64,000 bases of DNA from positions 1-64,000 of the forward strand of contig JAAVTG010000451.1 in assembly GCA_011947345.1 (NCBI GenBank), read 5' to 3'. Positions 9,846 through 19,191 of the stretch are shown in pieces. This stretch comes from Phytophthora quininea. Taxonomy: Eukaryota > Oomycota > Peronosporomycetes > Peronosporales > Peronosporaceae. Under the pieces are notes generated by a model. It was given only the letters and a program-made list of their open reading frames with translations. It was not told the DNA's origin and ran no database searches. Positions within the stretch are counted from its first letter, which is position 1; the number at the start of each line of letters is the position of its first letter. The translations under genes and the position numbers were made by a program.

Positions 9846-12361
9846 TTAGCCACGATAGCCTGGATAGCCAGGTTGGCCTTGTCCTTGCTGCGAGTATCCC
9901 TGAGGCGGGTATCCTTGTCCTTGTTGATAGCCTTGTGGCTGGCCGTACTGCCCTGGCGGAGCTTGCTGTTGCGGATACCCAGGCTGTGGTTGGCCGTATT
10001 GAGGAGGAGCTTGTTGCTGTGGATAACCTGGTTGCGCAGGATATCCTTGTTGTGGTTGTCCTGGCTGCGAATATCCGGACTGCGAGTAACCTTGTGGTGG
10101 CTGTCCGTACTGTCCTGGCTGCTGCGGATATCCGGGCTGTGGCTGGCCATACTGTCCTGGAGGAGCTTGCTGTGAATATCCGGACTGCGCAGAGTAACCT
10201 TGTTGCTGACCGTATTGTCCTGGGGGAGCTTGGTTCTGTTGGCCTTGTGGGGCGTATTGCTGTTGGACTGGTGTCGAGTGTGCAGCAGGTGGAGATTGAG
10301 CGTTCGGAGGCGGTGCACTTGGCGCTGGTCCTGTTGGCTCCGCAAACGTCTGATACGTTGGCGGCAGGGCTGGATTTGGTGCAATTCTGCGGACTTTCAT
10401 GTACTGGCATAGCTGGGATGGGATCTCGGCAAGTGTTTCTCGCGTGAGTGCCTCAGGGTATCCGGCAAAGCGCGAGTAAGGCACAAACTGAACGCTGTAG
10501 CATGTACAAAACATAACAATATTAGCGAAAAAGGCAACCCCTAACACAGCACGGAAGAACGTACATATCACGCGCAGACATTCTGCCATTGCTGGCACGG
10601 AGCCTACCGCCGTCCCCATCCAGCGCATTCATCGATGAAAAATCGGCAGGACCAACACCGATAATCACGATAGAAAGGGGGAGCTGTTTGACGCTTCGAC
10701 CAGCGCGTCAATGGTAGCCTGCATGTCCATGATCGCGCCATCTATCACGATATAATCGGGCGTTAGCACAAAGTAAAGAATATATATCACTATCGACGTG
10801 TTACCCGTGATAATCAGTAACACGAAATACTTCTGCTTGCGTGGATCGCTTATTTGCGCCGCGATCCGCATCGTTTGATGGATAAGCCTGTCATAGGGGG
10901 AGCGACTGGGTGAGGCTAGACTACAACGTACAAGGCATTTCACCGCAAAGACTCACGGCGCGAAAAACGTCGGTCCATGTAGACGAATATGTCCGAGTGA
11001 TGATGTGTAGAGCTGTTGGAATTAGTCAGTATAACCCCGTTGGCAATCAAACCGAGTGCATTTTACCTGTAGGACACCCTGAGAGCCAGCAACCTCAGGA
11101 TTCGACGGGTTCAAATTCAGCGGAAAGCAATGATCGACATCATACGCTCCTGGTGGGATGCCTCCAAAGCCGTACACTGGGAACTGCTTATCGGCGTCGT
11201 ACTCTTGCAAGATGGAGACCGTCGCTGAGATCGCATGTTGGTACTGGTTCGGCCCGCGAGGATCAATGTAGTGAAGACTGCGGATATAAATTGCGTAAGA
11301 TACTACTCCATCATCGAGATTACCTTGCATTCACACAGCGTACCTGCGTGGGTCGTTTGGAGGGCCGTTGGATGCGGTGTAGTCGATGCCAATCACCAAG
11401 TTCATCTCGAGACCGCCGCGAACTGGCACAAACACACACAAATGCTATCAGCACCTAGAATGGTAGTTCTCCCACGAGTCTTTACGTACGGTAGTCGATG
11501 AAAGAGTGCTCGTTGTAGATTTCGCCCTCTGACAGCACCAGCAGCCCTGCGTTCGTGTACTTCTTGCCCTTCTTTTCTGCAGCTTTTCATTATGCAGAAT
11601 AAAGTTGGTACCTCGTTTCGCCAGCAGTTCTTCCAGCGTCGTGTTCACTTGACCAATGAGTTCCGCTCTTCCGCCGCGATCTTCATCGAAAACTTGCAAG
11701 CTCAGCGATCGACGGTAGTCGCCATTGCAAAGCTGGTGCAGCGGGATCTCAAAAGGTTTCCAGTTGGGGTTCAGATTATTGTCGATCGTCTCGGTCCTGT
11801 GGACCTGCGTCCAGGAGCTGCCGTCTTCTCTGAGGCGGCTGATGACCAGGAACGGGTCGCTCTTGCTGAACATGCCGTCCATATTGGCTAGTCCTGAGGC
11901 GGAGAAGCGCAGTCTAGCTGCCTCACTAGAGGCCTTGACTTCTTCAGCCTTTACTAATAGCGACCCTTGGTGTTTGGACTTGTTTTTGCCTCTGGTTAAT
12001 AAAAGGAGCCGCTCTGGCCGTGGGCACCCATGATCTGGCCCAGAGAGAACTCTGCCGAGCCGATAAAGTCCTGGTCCTGCAGCCTGTTGGGTGCCGAGCT
12101 GTCCTGGTCGTAGACCTCCACCTTGAACTGCTGCGCGCTCTCGAAGCGGAACTCCACGACGAAGAGCTTGGCCCATACTGGGTTCAGGTCGTCCTTCTTG
12201 GCCTCCGTCTGGCCGATCTTGCTCCAGGCGCCGCCCGACAGCGCGTACAGCACGGCGAACGGGTCCGACTTGGAGATGATGTCGCGGTCCTTGAGGCTCT
12301 TGGCGCTTAGCGAAAGCTCCACGGACGACGTGGGCGCGCGGGCAACCGGAGCGCCATACAT
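9846..12361 (-). CDS. Copine with Gly/Pro/Gln/Tyr-repeat tail
   Basis: Ca2+-dependent phospholipid-binding protein. Two N-terminal C2 domains ([17 protein letters not shown] and [16 protein letters not shown], each with the Ca2+-binding SDPF Asp) are followed by a copine vWA domain ([51 protein letters not shown]). About six short introns fit these joins. The last ~130 residues are an uncommon extension of QPGYPQQ / GQYGQP repeats ending PGYPGYRG. Single bases are missing at GGGGG 10677-10681, TTTT 11573-11576 and AAAA 12001-12004. Probable role in membrane trafficking or signalling (family knowledge). The tail resembles those of annexin A7/A11 and prion-like domains, so condensate formation is possible (inference). 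Confidence 0.92.
9849..10270 (-). repeat. Tandem GYPQQ/GQYGQP coding repeat in the copine tail
   Basis: Degenerate 15-40 nt direct repeats encode alternating QPGY, GQYGQP and QQAPP units. They produce long alternative reading frames on both strands, which explains the spurious ORFs here. The array length is likely to vary between isolates. Confidence 0.85.
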
Positions 12362-12452
12362 CGTTGTAGACGTGATATTGAAGAATGAGGATACGGGATT
12401 ACCACGGTCGACTAAAAAAGTGGGTGCAAATCAGAAAAAGATGTACCTGTTC

Positions 12453-12782
12453 TTATTTTAGAAGAGCATGGAGCTGCGTCGACGTCAGCGGCGCATCTAG
12501 CTGCGCTACGTCCTGGTCTCGTAGAACGGCGTGCTTGTAGATGCCTAGCGGCGTGGCGAGATTCGTGCAGCCGAAGAGCGTCTGGCTGGCGTTGGGGATG
12601 ATCTTATCCGCGTGCACGACGGTGCTAAAAGTAACAAATAAGAAAGGTGTTAAAATCTGTGAGAAGAGGTAGAACGACGTCGTTCTGCACCTCTGCGTGG
12701 TGACGATGGAGGTGGTTGCATCGCTGGCGCTCAGTGTCGTCCAAAGTCGCAGCATACGCGCTCGCGCTTCTTCTCGGTCCAT
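12453..12782 (-). CDS. Gemin7-like small Sm-fold protein
   Basis: An 87-residue protein from two exons (intron 12625-12690, clean phase join TTQ-S-TVVHADKI). It has the Gemin7 pattern: an N-terminal helix (EARARMLRLWTTLSA), a strand, VHADK, CTNLATPLGIYKHAVLRDQDV, and a short tail. Human Gemin7 carries a similar LQTPIGVQAEALLRCSDII segment. Gemin7 pairs with Gemin6 in the SMN complex and helps assemble Sm rings on snRNAs. The assignment rests on one recalled motif and on length, so it is a proposal; another LSM-fold protein is possible. The reading frame is intact. Confidence 0.65.
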   Translation of the reverse strand: MDREEARARMLRLWTTLSASDATTSIVTTQRCRTTSFYLFSQILTPFLFVTFSTVVHADKIIPNASQTLFGCTNLATPLGIYKHAVLRDQDVAQLDAPLTSTQLHALLK

Positions 12783-12854
12783 TTTGACGCAACGTGTTTA
12801 GAATAAATGACAAATTGATTGGACACAAGAAATTCTATCCATGAAGCTTTGGGT

Positions 12855-14588
12855 CTAGGCCTCGTTGGCGTGTAGTTGGATGTCGATGAGGTTCAGGTCG
12901 TCCTGTAGCTCAAGACGACGTTCTTTCTTGCTGACTTCGGCGTCGGGTCCTAGGAACAGGATTTTATCGAGCTCCTTCTCAGAGGCGGCAGCGACGGCAA
13001 GAACGTCGTCTGCCGAGATCAAGCCTTTGCGGTGCGCTGCGAGAGCTGCGCCGGCATAGGTCCCGAAGAACTCGACGCCCTCTCTACAAGAAAATAATAG
13101 CAATGTTAGTGACGAAGACACCTCAACACAGCAATATAAAATACGTACGCAGCGTAGGCTCGCTTGCGTCCACCGTCTCCAGTTCTGGCGAAAATCGGGT
13201 TTATGTTGTGGATAAAGGTGGCTAGCACTTGCTCCGGGCAGCTCTTCAGCAGCCTTGACGCCAGCAATGCGTCGCCCTGACCCGAATCACCGAAGAAAAC
13301 AAACTTGAACTCGGGGAATAGCGACGCATAGCGACTGAAGTTGTCCAGCTTGAGATTGGCGATTTTCTCGTTGCTCACGAGTCCTTTCACCGACCCATTC
13401 AGCACCGTCACGTTTGGCACGCCCAAGCTCTTGAGATGCTGCAGCGTCAGATAGCGCCCAACACTCAGCCATCCACGCGGTCTCGCTGTGAGGAATGTGA
13501 TCGACGGTCGCACACTGTCACTCTTCCCGTCTTGAACCAGCCCACGTGAGAGTCGGGCGTACAGCTCCGAGACGCCTGGGTACGGGATGTGAAGCGGGTA
13601 GCGTCGATCGATCCAACCGGGAAACAGCGTGTCGTCAATGTCGCTAACCACTTTCACCAAGTTTGGCTGCGTCTCCTTCACCTTGAGGCTTTCGACCGCG
13701 ATGTGCTGCATCATTGAGACGATTTCCGTGACGTTCTTGTTGCCGTAAATGAGGTGGATGAGGTCTCCAGAGTGGAGAGGCGGCTCTTCCGGCGCATTGT
13801 GGTGCAGCACAGCGATCTTCCCCGGTGCACCGCTTTCTTCAAAGTGAATATGGCCTGCGGTGTCGATGAAGGCTTCTTCGTCCGAGTGGATCATCTCTTT
13901 TAGAACAGACAGCTCCAATCCGTAGGTGCCGCAAACCACATTCTTCGCAGCAGTGTGCAGCATGGCCTTGTCTCGGATAAGCGGCGACAGCAAGCAGTGC
14001 TGGATGGCACGGATGACCAACGAGCGGTTGGCAATGGTGATCTCCTCGAGTCGCTGCCTGGTGAGAACGTCCAGCACCTTGGCGCGCTCCTGGGCGAGCA
14101 CGAGTGCAGCATGAAGCCCACCATCGTCCTGCAGAACTGACTCGAAACCTCGGGCGATGTGGCTCCCAAGATGCCATTCAAACTGGCCGACGACGCCGCA
14201 GCGAGCACATTGTGGCAGGCCAATGGGTCGTCCACCTGTCGGTTGCGCGGCTTGAGATGCACCTCCTTCTGCTTCTCGTCGCTGAACACGATGGCCGTGT
14301 CGTCGTCTTTCAGCGTCTTGTAGCGCCATGCAGTGCGTTGCTTGATCCCCTTCCACTTCTGTTGCAGGCCGTCGGCTGCAAGCGCCCACGTCGAGGCCTC
14401 TCGTTGCTACAATTTATCGAACTTGTTAGCCATTTACCAAGTCTACAGCGCATTTAACCACGCACCATTGCCCGACGCATATCTAGATGCGATGGTGCTA
14501 TTGCTGCAGGGTGCAGACTGCAAGGAGAGGCCGTAGAACGCCGTGTAGACGCCTGGAGACGCCGTCGGAATCGCATGGCAGTGGGCAT
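12855..14588 (-). CDS. App1-like phosphatidate phosphatase (DUF2183)
   Basis: HAD-type phosphatidate phosphatase. The signature VVSDIDDTLFPG holds the DxDxT catalytic motif, followed by YPGVSELYARL, ITFLTARPRGW, VLNGSVKGL and FVFFGDSGQGD, all in the order of the App1 catalytic domain. Yeast App1 dephosphorylates phosphatidic acid at actin patches. Upstream is a ~200-residue region (AWRYKTLKDDDTAIVFSDE) of no clear family. Introns: 14407-14465 and one near 13085-13150 (AYAA-EGVEFFG). The start is uncertain; ATGs at 14588 and 14576 both open the frame. One frame break lies near 14130, between SSQF and LQDDGG. The C-terminus has EFFGTYAGAALAAHRKGL. Confidence 0.88.
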
Positions 14589-14676
14589 GACGCAGTCGGT
14601 TGTGCTGAAATGACCGTTACCAATTATTGAGAACAAAAGGCAACATGGCAACATGGTTTGGTACTACATTTTTACG

Positions 14677-16180
14677 CTAGGTCTCGCTCGGACAAAGGAA
14701 CTCGAACTCGGCCATGATGGGCACGTGGTCGCTGCCGAAGACAGAGTTGGGGATACCGTTGTAGTTGCCGTGTAAGCCCGACGGCAGACGACCCGCACGG
14801 TTCAAGCTGTCGGCCATGGCCAACCGGTTGAACCAGTTCCCCGGCCCTTCCTCGGCTCGCAGCTCGCTCTCTGACGGGATCTCCAGCACTCGCGAAGGCA
14901 CCAGGTTATGTCTGGAGTACCAGATATAGTCGATTGTCCAGCACCGTCGAAAGTTCACTGTCGTGTGCGGTGGTTCGCCCTTCTTGCCTTCTTCCACCTT
15001 GAGCGCTTGAAGCGTCTCGTCGGAGTGTTCCAACGCACTCGCAAGTGCGTTCTGCTTGTAGTTACCGAACGCACTTCGAAATACCTCGTTCACGCCTTCC
15101 AGGTTCGGCTTTTGCATGAATGAGTTCTCCATGTACTCGTAGATCGGCGACTCTGGCGAGTTATTGAAGTCTCCGCAGAGGACGATGGGCAATGTGTTCG
15201 GACCCGTCGCCGTACCAGGTAGGTCGCGCTCGTACTTGTCCTTGACATCGCTGCTCATTCGGATCACCTCTTCTTCCAGCTCAAAGAGCTCGGCCATTTG
15301 GTGGTCTACCTTCCTGCAGTCGTCCAAAACAAATGAGTTAGCAACAAAGATTGAACTGACAAAAGCGTTGCTGACGTACTTGGCATTCCACCACAGATGT
15401 GTACAGCCAACGAGCACGAACTGTGCAAAGTGGCGCATCTTCAGCAGCGCCAAGACAGCCACGCGGTCATGCGGGTCGTGGAAATTCACAGCCTCAAACT
15501 CCTTTAGCTCGAACTTGTCCTTCCTAGCAATTTGCACAGCAAATATCGTCAATAAAATCGCCACCTTACTGGATTATACCATCTCCGTACTTGTAGAAAA
15601 TCCCGCAGCCGTCGTGCTTCTTCTCGCCAGACCAGTTCGACACGTGGATGGACGGCCGCTTCACGTAGACGCTCTCGTATCCGCGGTCCAGCAGCTCCGG
15701 TTTAAAGAACCTGCACAAAGCACCACGTTTAAACCGCTTCTCTCATGGTAACACTTCAATTGCCACGTACGTCCAGTAGTCGCTGAGTTCCTCGAGACAC
15801 AGCACGTCGGCGTCCAGCGCCTCCAGCTGCCGCAACAGCGCCAGCTTGCGGTTCTCCCAGTTGAGACTGGACTCCAGCACGTACGGGAAGTGGTTGCGCG
15901 TGGCGAGGTTGCTGGCCAGGATATTGAGCTGCACCACTGTGATCTTCTGTTTGGACAGTCGGCGCGCATCAATTTGACCCAACTCTTCCACGCAGGGCAG
16001 CAGTCTGGCTCGGGTCGCTGACGAGCTCAGACGCTGCGAGCGACACGACGCGTGCGTCATGCGGCGCAACGCGCGCCACAGCCTCGGGTTCTGTCTAGAG
16101 AGCGACACGGAGGCCAGCACCGCCACACCCATGCCCAGACACACCGCCGCCGGGCGGCCATGCAGCAGCGCCACACTCAT
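14677..16180 (-). CDS. Angel/CCR4-type deadenylase-like EEP protein
   Basis: Member of the endonuclease/exonuclease/phosphatase superfamily, closest in pattern to Angel/nocturnin/CCR4 poly(A) nucleases: TVVQLNILASNLA, LNWENRKLALL, ADVLCLEELSDYW, KHDGCGIFYK, CTHLWWNAK, CGDFNNSPESP (catalytic Asp/Asn), TIDYIWYS and GSDHVPIMAEF (catalytic Asp-His). Introns at 15711-15770, near 15540 and near 15320-15350 all join in phase, and no frameshift is needed. The start at 16180 gives a hydrophobic, Arg-containing N-terminus (AAVCLGMGVAVLASVSLS) that could be a membrane anchor or mitochondrial signal. Substrate is not determined; an mRNA 3' tail is the family expectation. Confidence 0.85.
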
Positions 16181-16562
16181 CGGGAGGTCTGAGAATGCGT
16201 ATGCATCAACTGAAAAAGAGTCGGTATTTGTGTGCACCACGTAATTAGTGATTTGTATTGTACTATTTAGAGAGGTTTTAACGGTCGCGAAAGATGATTT
16301 TAAGTTTCACACAAGATCAGGACATGATTGCTTTGTTGACTGTAATCTCAACATGGGTACACGAATTAGCAGGTATTATGTAGATAATTACGTCCGCTGC
16401 GAGATGACTGGCAGCGGTGCTGTTTGCCGACGTCTGTCGTCACCGGTCATTTTGGATTCAGGTTACCGACAGTCCAAAGCAACTGGTGCGTTCGGCCTTG
16501 TCTTGTGTGTGCTGCTTCCCTGTTGCTGACGCTTTCGTGCCTGCTGCAGCCCTCTATCCACC
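16181..16562 (+). promoter_or_regulatory. Divergent intergenic region, 5' of RPS20
   Basis: 382 bp between the deadenylase and RPS20 starts. AT-rich in the first half. Just before the RPS20 ATG, a pyrimidine-rich stretch with tgctgcag reads like a 3' splice site, so a 5'UTR intron is possible. No defined element is recognised. Confidence 0.35.
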
Positions 16563-16925
16563 ATGTCCCTTGTGAACAAGCCGAAGACCGTCGAGGCGGA
16601 GGAGACCCGCATCCACCGCATTCGCATCACGCTCTCGAGCCGCAACGTCAAGAACCTGGAGAAGGTGTGCGCTGACCTCAAGCGCGGCGCCGTCGACAAG
16701 AACCTGAAGGTGGCCGGCCCCGTGCGTCTCCCCACCAAGATCCTGCGTCTCACCACGCGCAAGTCGCCCTGTGGTGAGGGTACCAACACGTGGGACCGCT
16801 TCGAGATGCGCATCCACAAGCGTATCATCGACCTGCACGCGCCTTCGGACATCGTCAAGCAGATCACGTCGATCTCCATCGAGCCCGGTGTCGAGGTCGA
16901 GGTGACCATCGCCGACTCGGCCTAA
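16563..16925 (+). CDS. RPS20: 40S ribosomal protein S20 (uS10)
   Basis: Complete 120-residue uS10 protein in a single exon. It contains [57 protein letters not shown] and a C-terminal [13 protein letters not shown], matching eukaryotic S20 from end to end. Located on the 40S head. Codon use is strongly GC3-biased, as expected for a highly expressed gene. No frameshift. Confidence 0.98.
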   Translation: MSLVNKPKTVEAEETRIHRIRITLSSRNVKNLEKVCADLKRGAVDKNLKVAGPVRLPTKILRLTTRKSPCGEGTNTWDRFEMRIHKRIIDLHAPSDIVKQITSISIEPGVEVEVTIADSA

Positions 16926-17221
16926 GCGCAACGTGTCGACGTAGGGACGAGTTGACTCTCGCACCGCCACTTCTCCAGCGACTGCTGCCAACGAGGCGTG
17001 ATGGGGGACGAATTGTACTAAACGCCTTCGTGGCGGCAATATAATTCCAACCCCTCGTCTTTGTGGGACATCCAAACCTAGACTTTCGACTGCTACGTGC
17101 TATGGTGTTTGTACAGGTGCAATAGAGGGAACAGAACAAGAGAAACTATGTCGAGAAGCAGGAAACTTGTTCGATGGTATTGGAGTCAAAGGAATCACAC
17201 GACGCCATTGCACCATGAGTA

Positions 17222-18569
17222 TCAGAGGCTCACTTCCGGTTCGGGTTCTTTGAAGATAACAGCGGCAGCGAGTTTCGCGGCAAACTCACAACCATGACGA
17301 ATCCCTTCCTTAGCAGCGGGACTGACATCGGTGGGCAGCATGACAACATCGTGAGGCATGTTCTCCAAGAAATCCACCTCCCAGTTGGTCACTCCTTGCT
17401 CCTTAGCCTCAGCGATAATTCGCTTGCCTTGCTCATAGAAGCGCTCGAGAGTGCCGTACTGCACGAACATCGGCGGTAAGTTGCGCAGATCGCGGTTGAT
17501 AGGCGACACCAGCAGCCGCTCCTTCGGGTCTGTCACGTTGGCCAGATACGTCTGATGCACTGCGTCGACGAAAGCACTCGGCATGATGCAGTCCGGGGTC
17601 TTTTCGTCGCCTCCTTTCTCCTCGAAGTCAACACTGGGCGAGTACAACATGCACCCCAATGGCAGCAGCTCCGGTGTCGAGTCACGGAGACGCATGCAGT
17701 TGACAAGCGACATTTGGCGCCAGCACTGTCGCCGCTGAATAGAACGTGGTCCGGAGCGATGTTCTCGTTCTTCAAAACGTACTGGTACATGGCAAGACAA
17801 TCGTCGTCAGGCGTCGGGTATGGGTTCTCGGGGCTCTTGCGGTAGTTCGACAGCAGCACGTCGACTGCAACATCAAGTTGGTACATGCTCTTGAGAAACT
17901 GTTGCAGCATCGTGTGCGTCTGGTTGGCGAGTTCCACGTCCTGAAGCGGGTCCGACATGGCGAAGCCACCGCCGTGGTAGTGAATGACCACAACACGGCG
18001 CTGCTTCTTCTCCGGGTCTCGCAGCCACATGTGGTCCATGCCGTTCGCGTGGATCTTCTCCGGACGCGTGTTATGCTTGCGGCAGTTCGACTTGAGGATC
18101 ATCTTGCCGTGCATCGCAAATGGCTCGCGCAGCAGGTGCGCATTCTCGAAAGCAATAATCTCGCCGTACTCCTCGAACATGAACCGCATCATCTTGCACG
18201 TGATCTCGAATGTCAGCGTCCACTGCGGGTATAACGGACGGAAGCCTCGCAGCATGAACTTCACCGTCGTTGAGAGGATGTTCAATTCCAAGCGAAGAGC
18301 GACGACTGGGATCATGAAGACCGTGCGGACCAGCGACCGAGCCATAAAGCAAAGTGACAGGAAAACCAGCACGAAGATGACGGCTAGAGCAATGCCTAAG
18401 CCTTCAGCCACAGCTGCGGTGCCGAACTCGATCACCAAGAAGGCAATCGCAAGAGCCGAAACGACCGCCGTGAAGGTCGACTTGAGCACGTGAGCGCAGG
18501 AATTTTTGACGTCTCGGACTTGTCGTCGATAGCCACGGAGATCGTGCCGTACGACGTGGGCGGCTCCAT
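17222..18569 (-). CDS. Membrane-anchored alpha/beta hydrolase (HSL-type esterase)
   Basis: Hormone-sensitive-lipase family esterase. It has oxyanion-hole motif HYHGGGF, nucleophile motif GDSAG, and a C-terminal part with VQYGTLERFYEQG and NMPHDVVMLP supplying the candidate catalytic Asp/His. Two N-terminal hydrophobic segments (STFTAVVSALAIAFLVIEF, EGLGIALAVIFVLVFLSLCF) predict ER or plasma-membrane anchoring. The start at 18569 (MEPPTSYGTISVAIDD) is joined to the membrane part if one base is restored in TTTTT 18503-18507; a second base is missing at TTT 17713-17715, directly after GDSAG. It ends EPEPEVSL. The substrate could be a sterol ester or acylglycerol; not decidable here. Confidence 0.88.
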
Positions 18570-19191
18570 ATTGATATCGCAGCAGCAAAGTCTTGACCCG
18601 GTAGAACGAGGAATGAGCTATGGGGCGTCTCTCTTTACTGCCACACCACCGAGGGCGAGGGAAGCTTATCATCCATCCGAGGGAAGTGCTTCCCTCCAAA
18701 GAAGTGGACCTCGTGAAAACCTTGACAAGCAGCAACTACCAACCGCCAGCCAATAGCTTCTACCAAGCAGCTAAGCTCGCCCTCGCAGAAGTCTTGACCA
18801 GCCAGACGAGATCTTCAGCCTGGAACATGGCAGAAAGCAACGTCGAGGATACCGAAGGAGCAACGGTGGCAGCTTGGGCAGCAATGTTTGATGCATCTTC
18901 AACTTGGATGCATTCGATGACTCTCTTTGACCTGACGAAGGTTCAGCGCTGAGGTAGCCCCGATCCCATGGAACCAAGTCTTCTTGCCAACAGTCTCTTG
19001 GTGATCTCGACAAGATGGCTAACTGTCATCGTGCTAGAATCCCACTCGCTGTCCCAAACAACGCCCCACAATTCCCATACTTACTCTCATACAAATCGAA
19101 CGGGTGGGCGTGCTTCCAACCTTTTCGCCGTGTTCAACTACCACTGCCACCCATACTCGAATCGCCTCCCCACCCTTCCTGTCAATCCTCC
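18570..19191. other. Intergenic region between esterase and purine gene
   Basis: 622 bp between divergently transcribed starts. Only short reading frames without family features. Nothing else recognised; it presumably holds both promoters. Confidence 0.4.

Noticed and set aside
9680..10447. Several Leu-, His- or Ser-rich ORFs on both strands
   Set aside because: Out-of-frame readings of the QPGY repeat array in copine.
12453..14588. Programmed ribosomal frameshifting as explanation for broken frames
   Set aside because: Breaks occur in many unrelated genes, at different runs and without a common slippery site or downstream structure; base-calling error is simpler.
14677..16180. Grouping this EEP gene with the 54-59 kb EEP cluster
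   Set aside because: It lacks a signal peptide of that type and the Cys pairs, and matches Angel/CCR4-type sequence instead.
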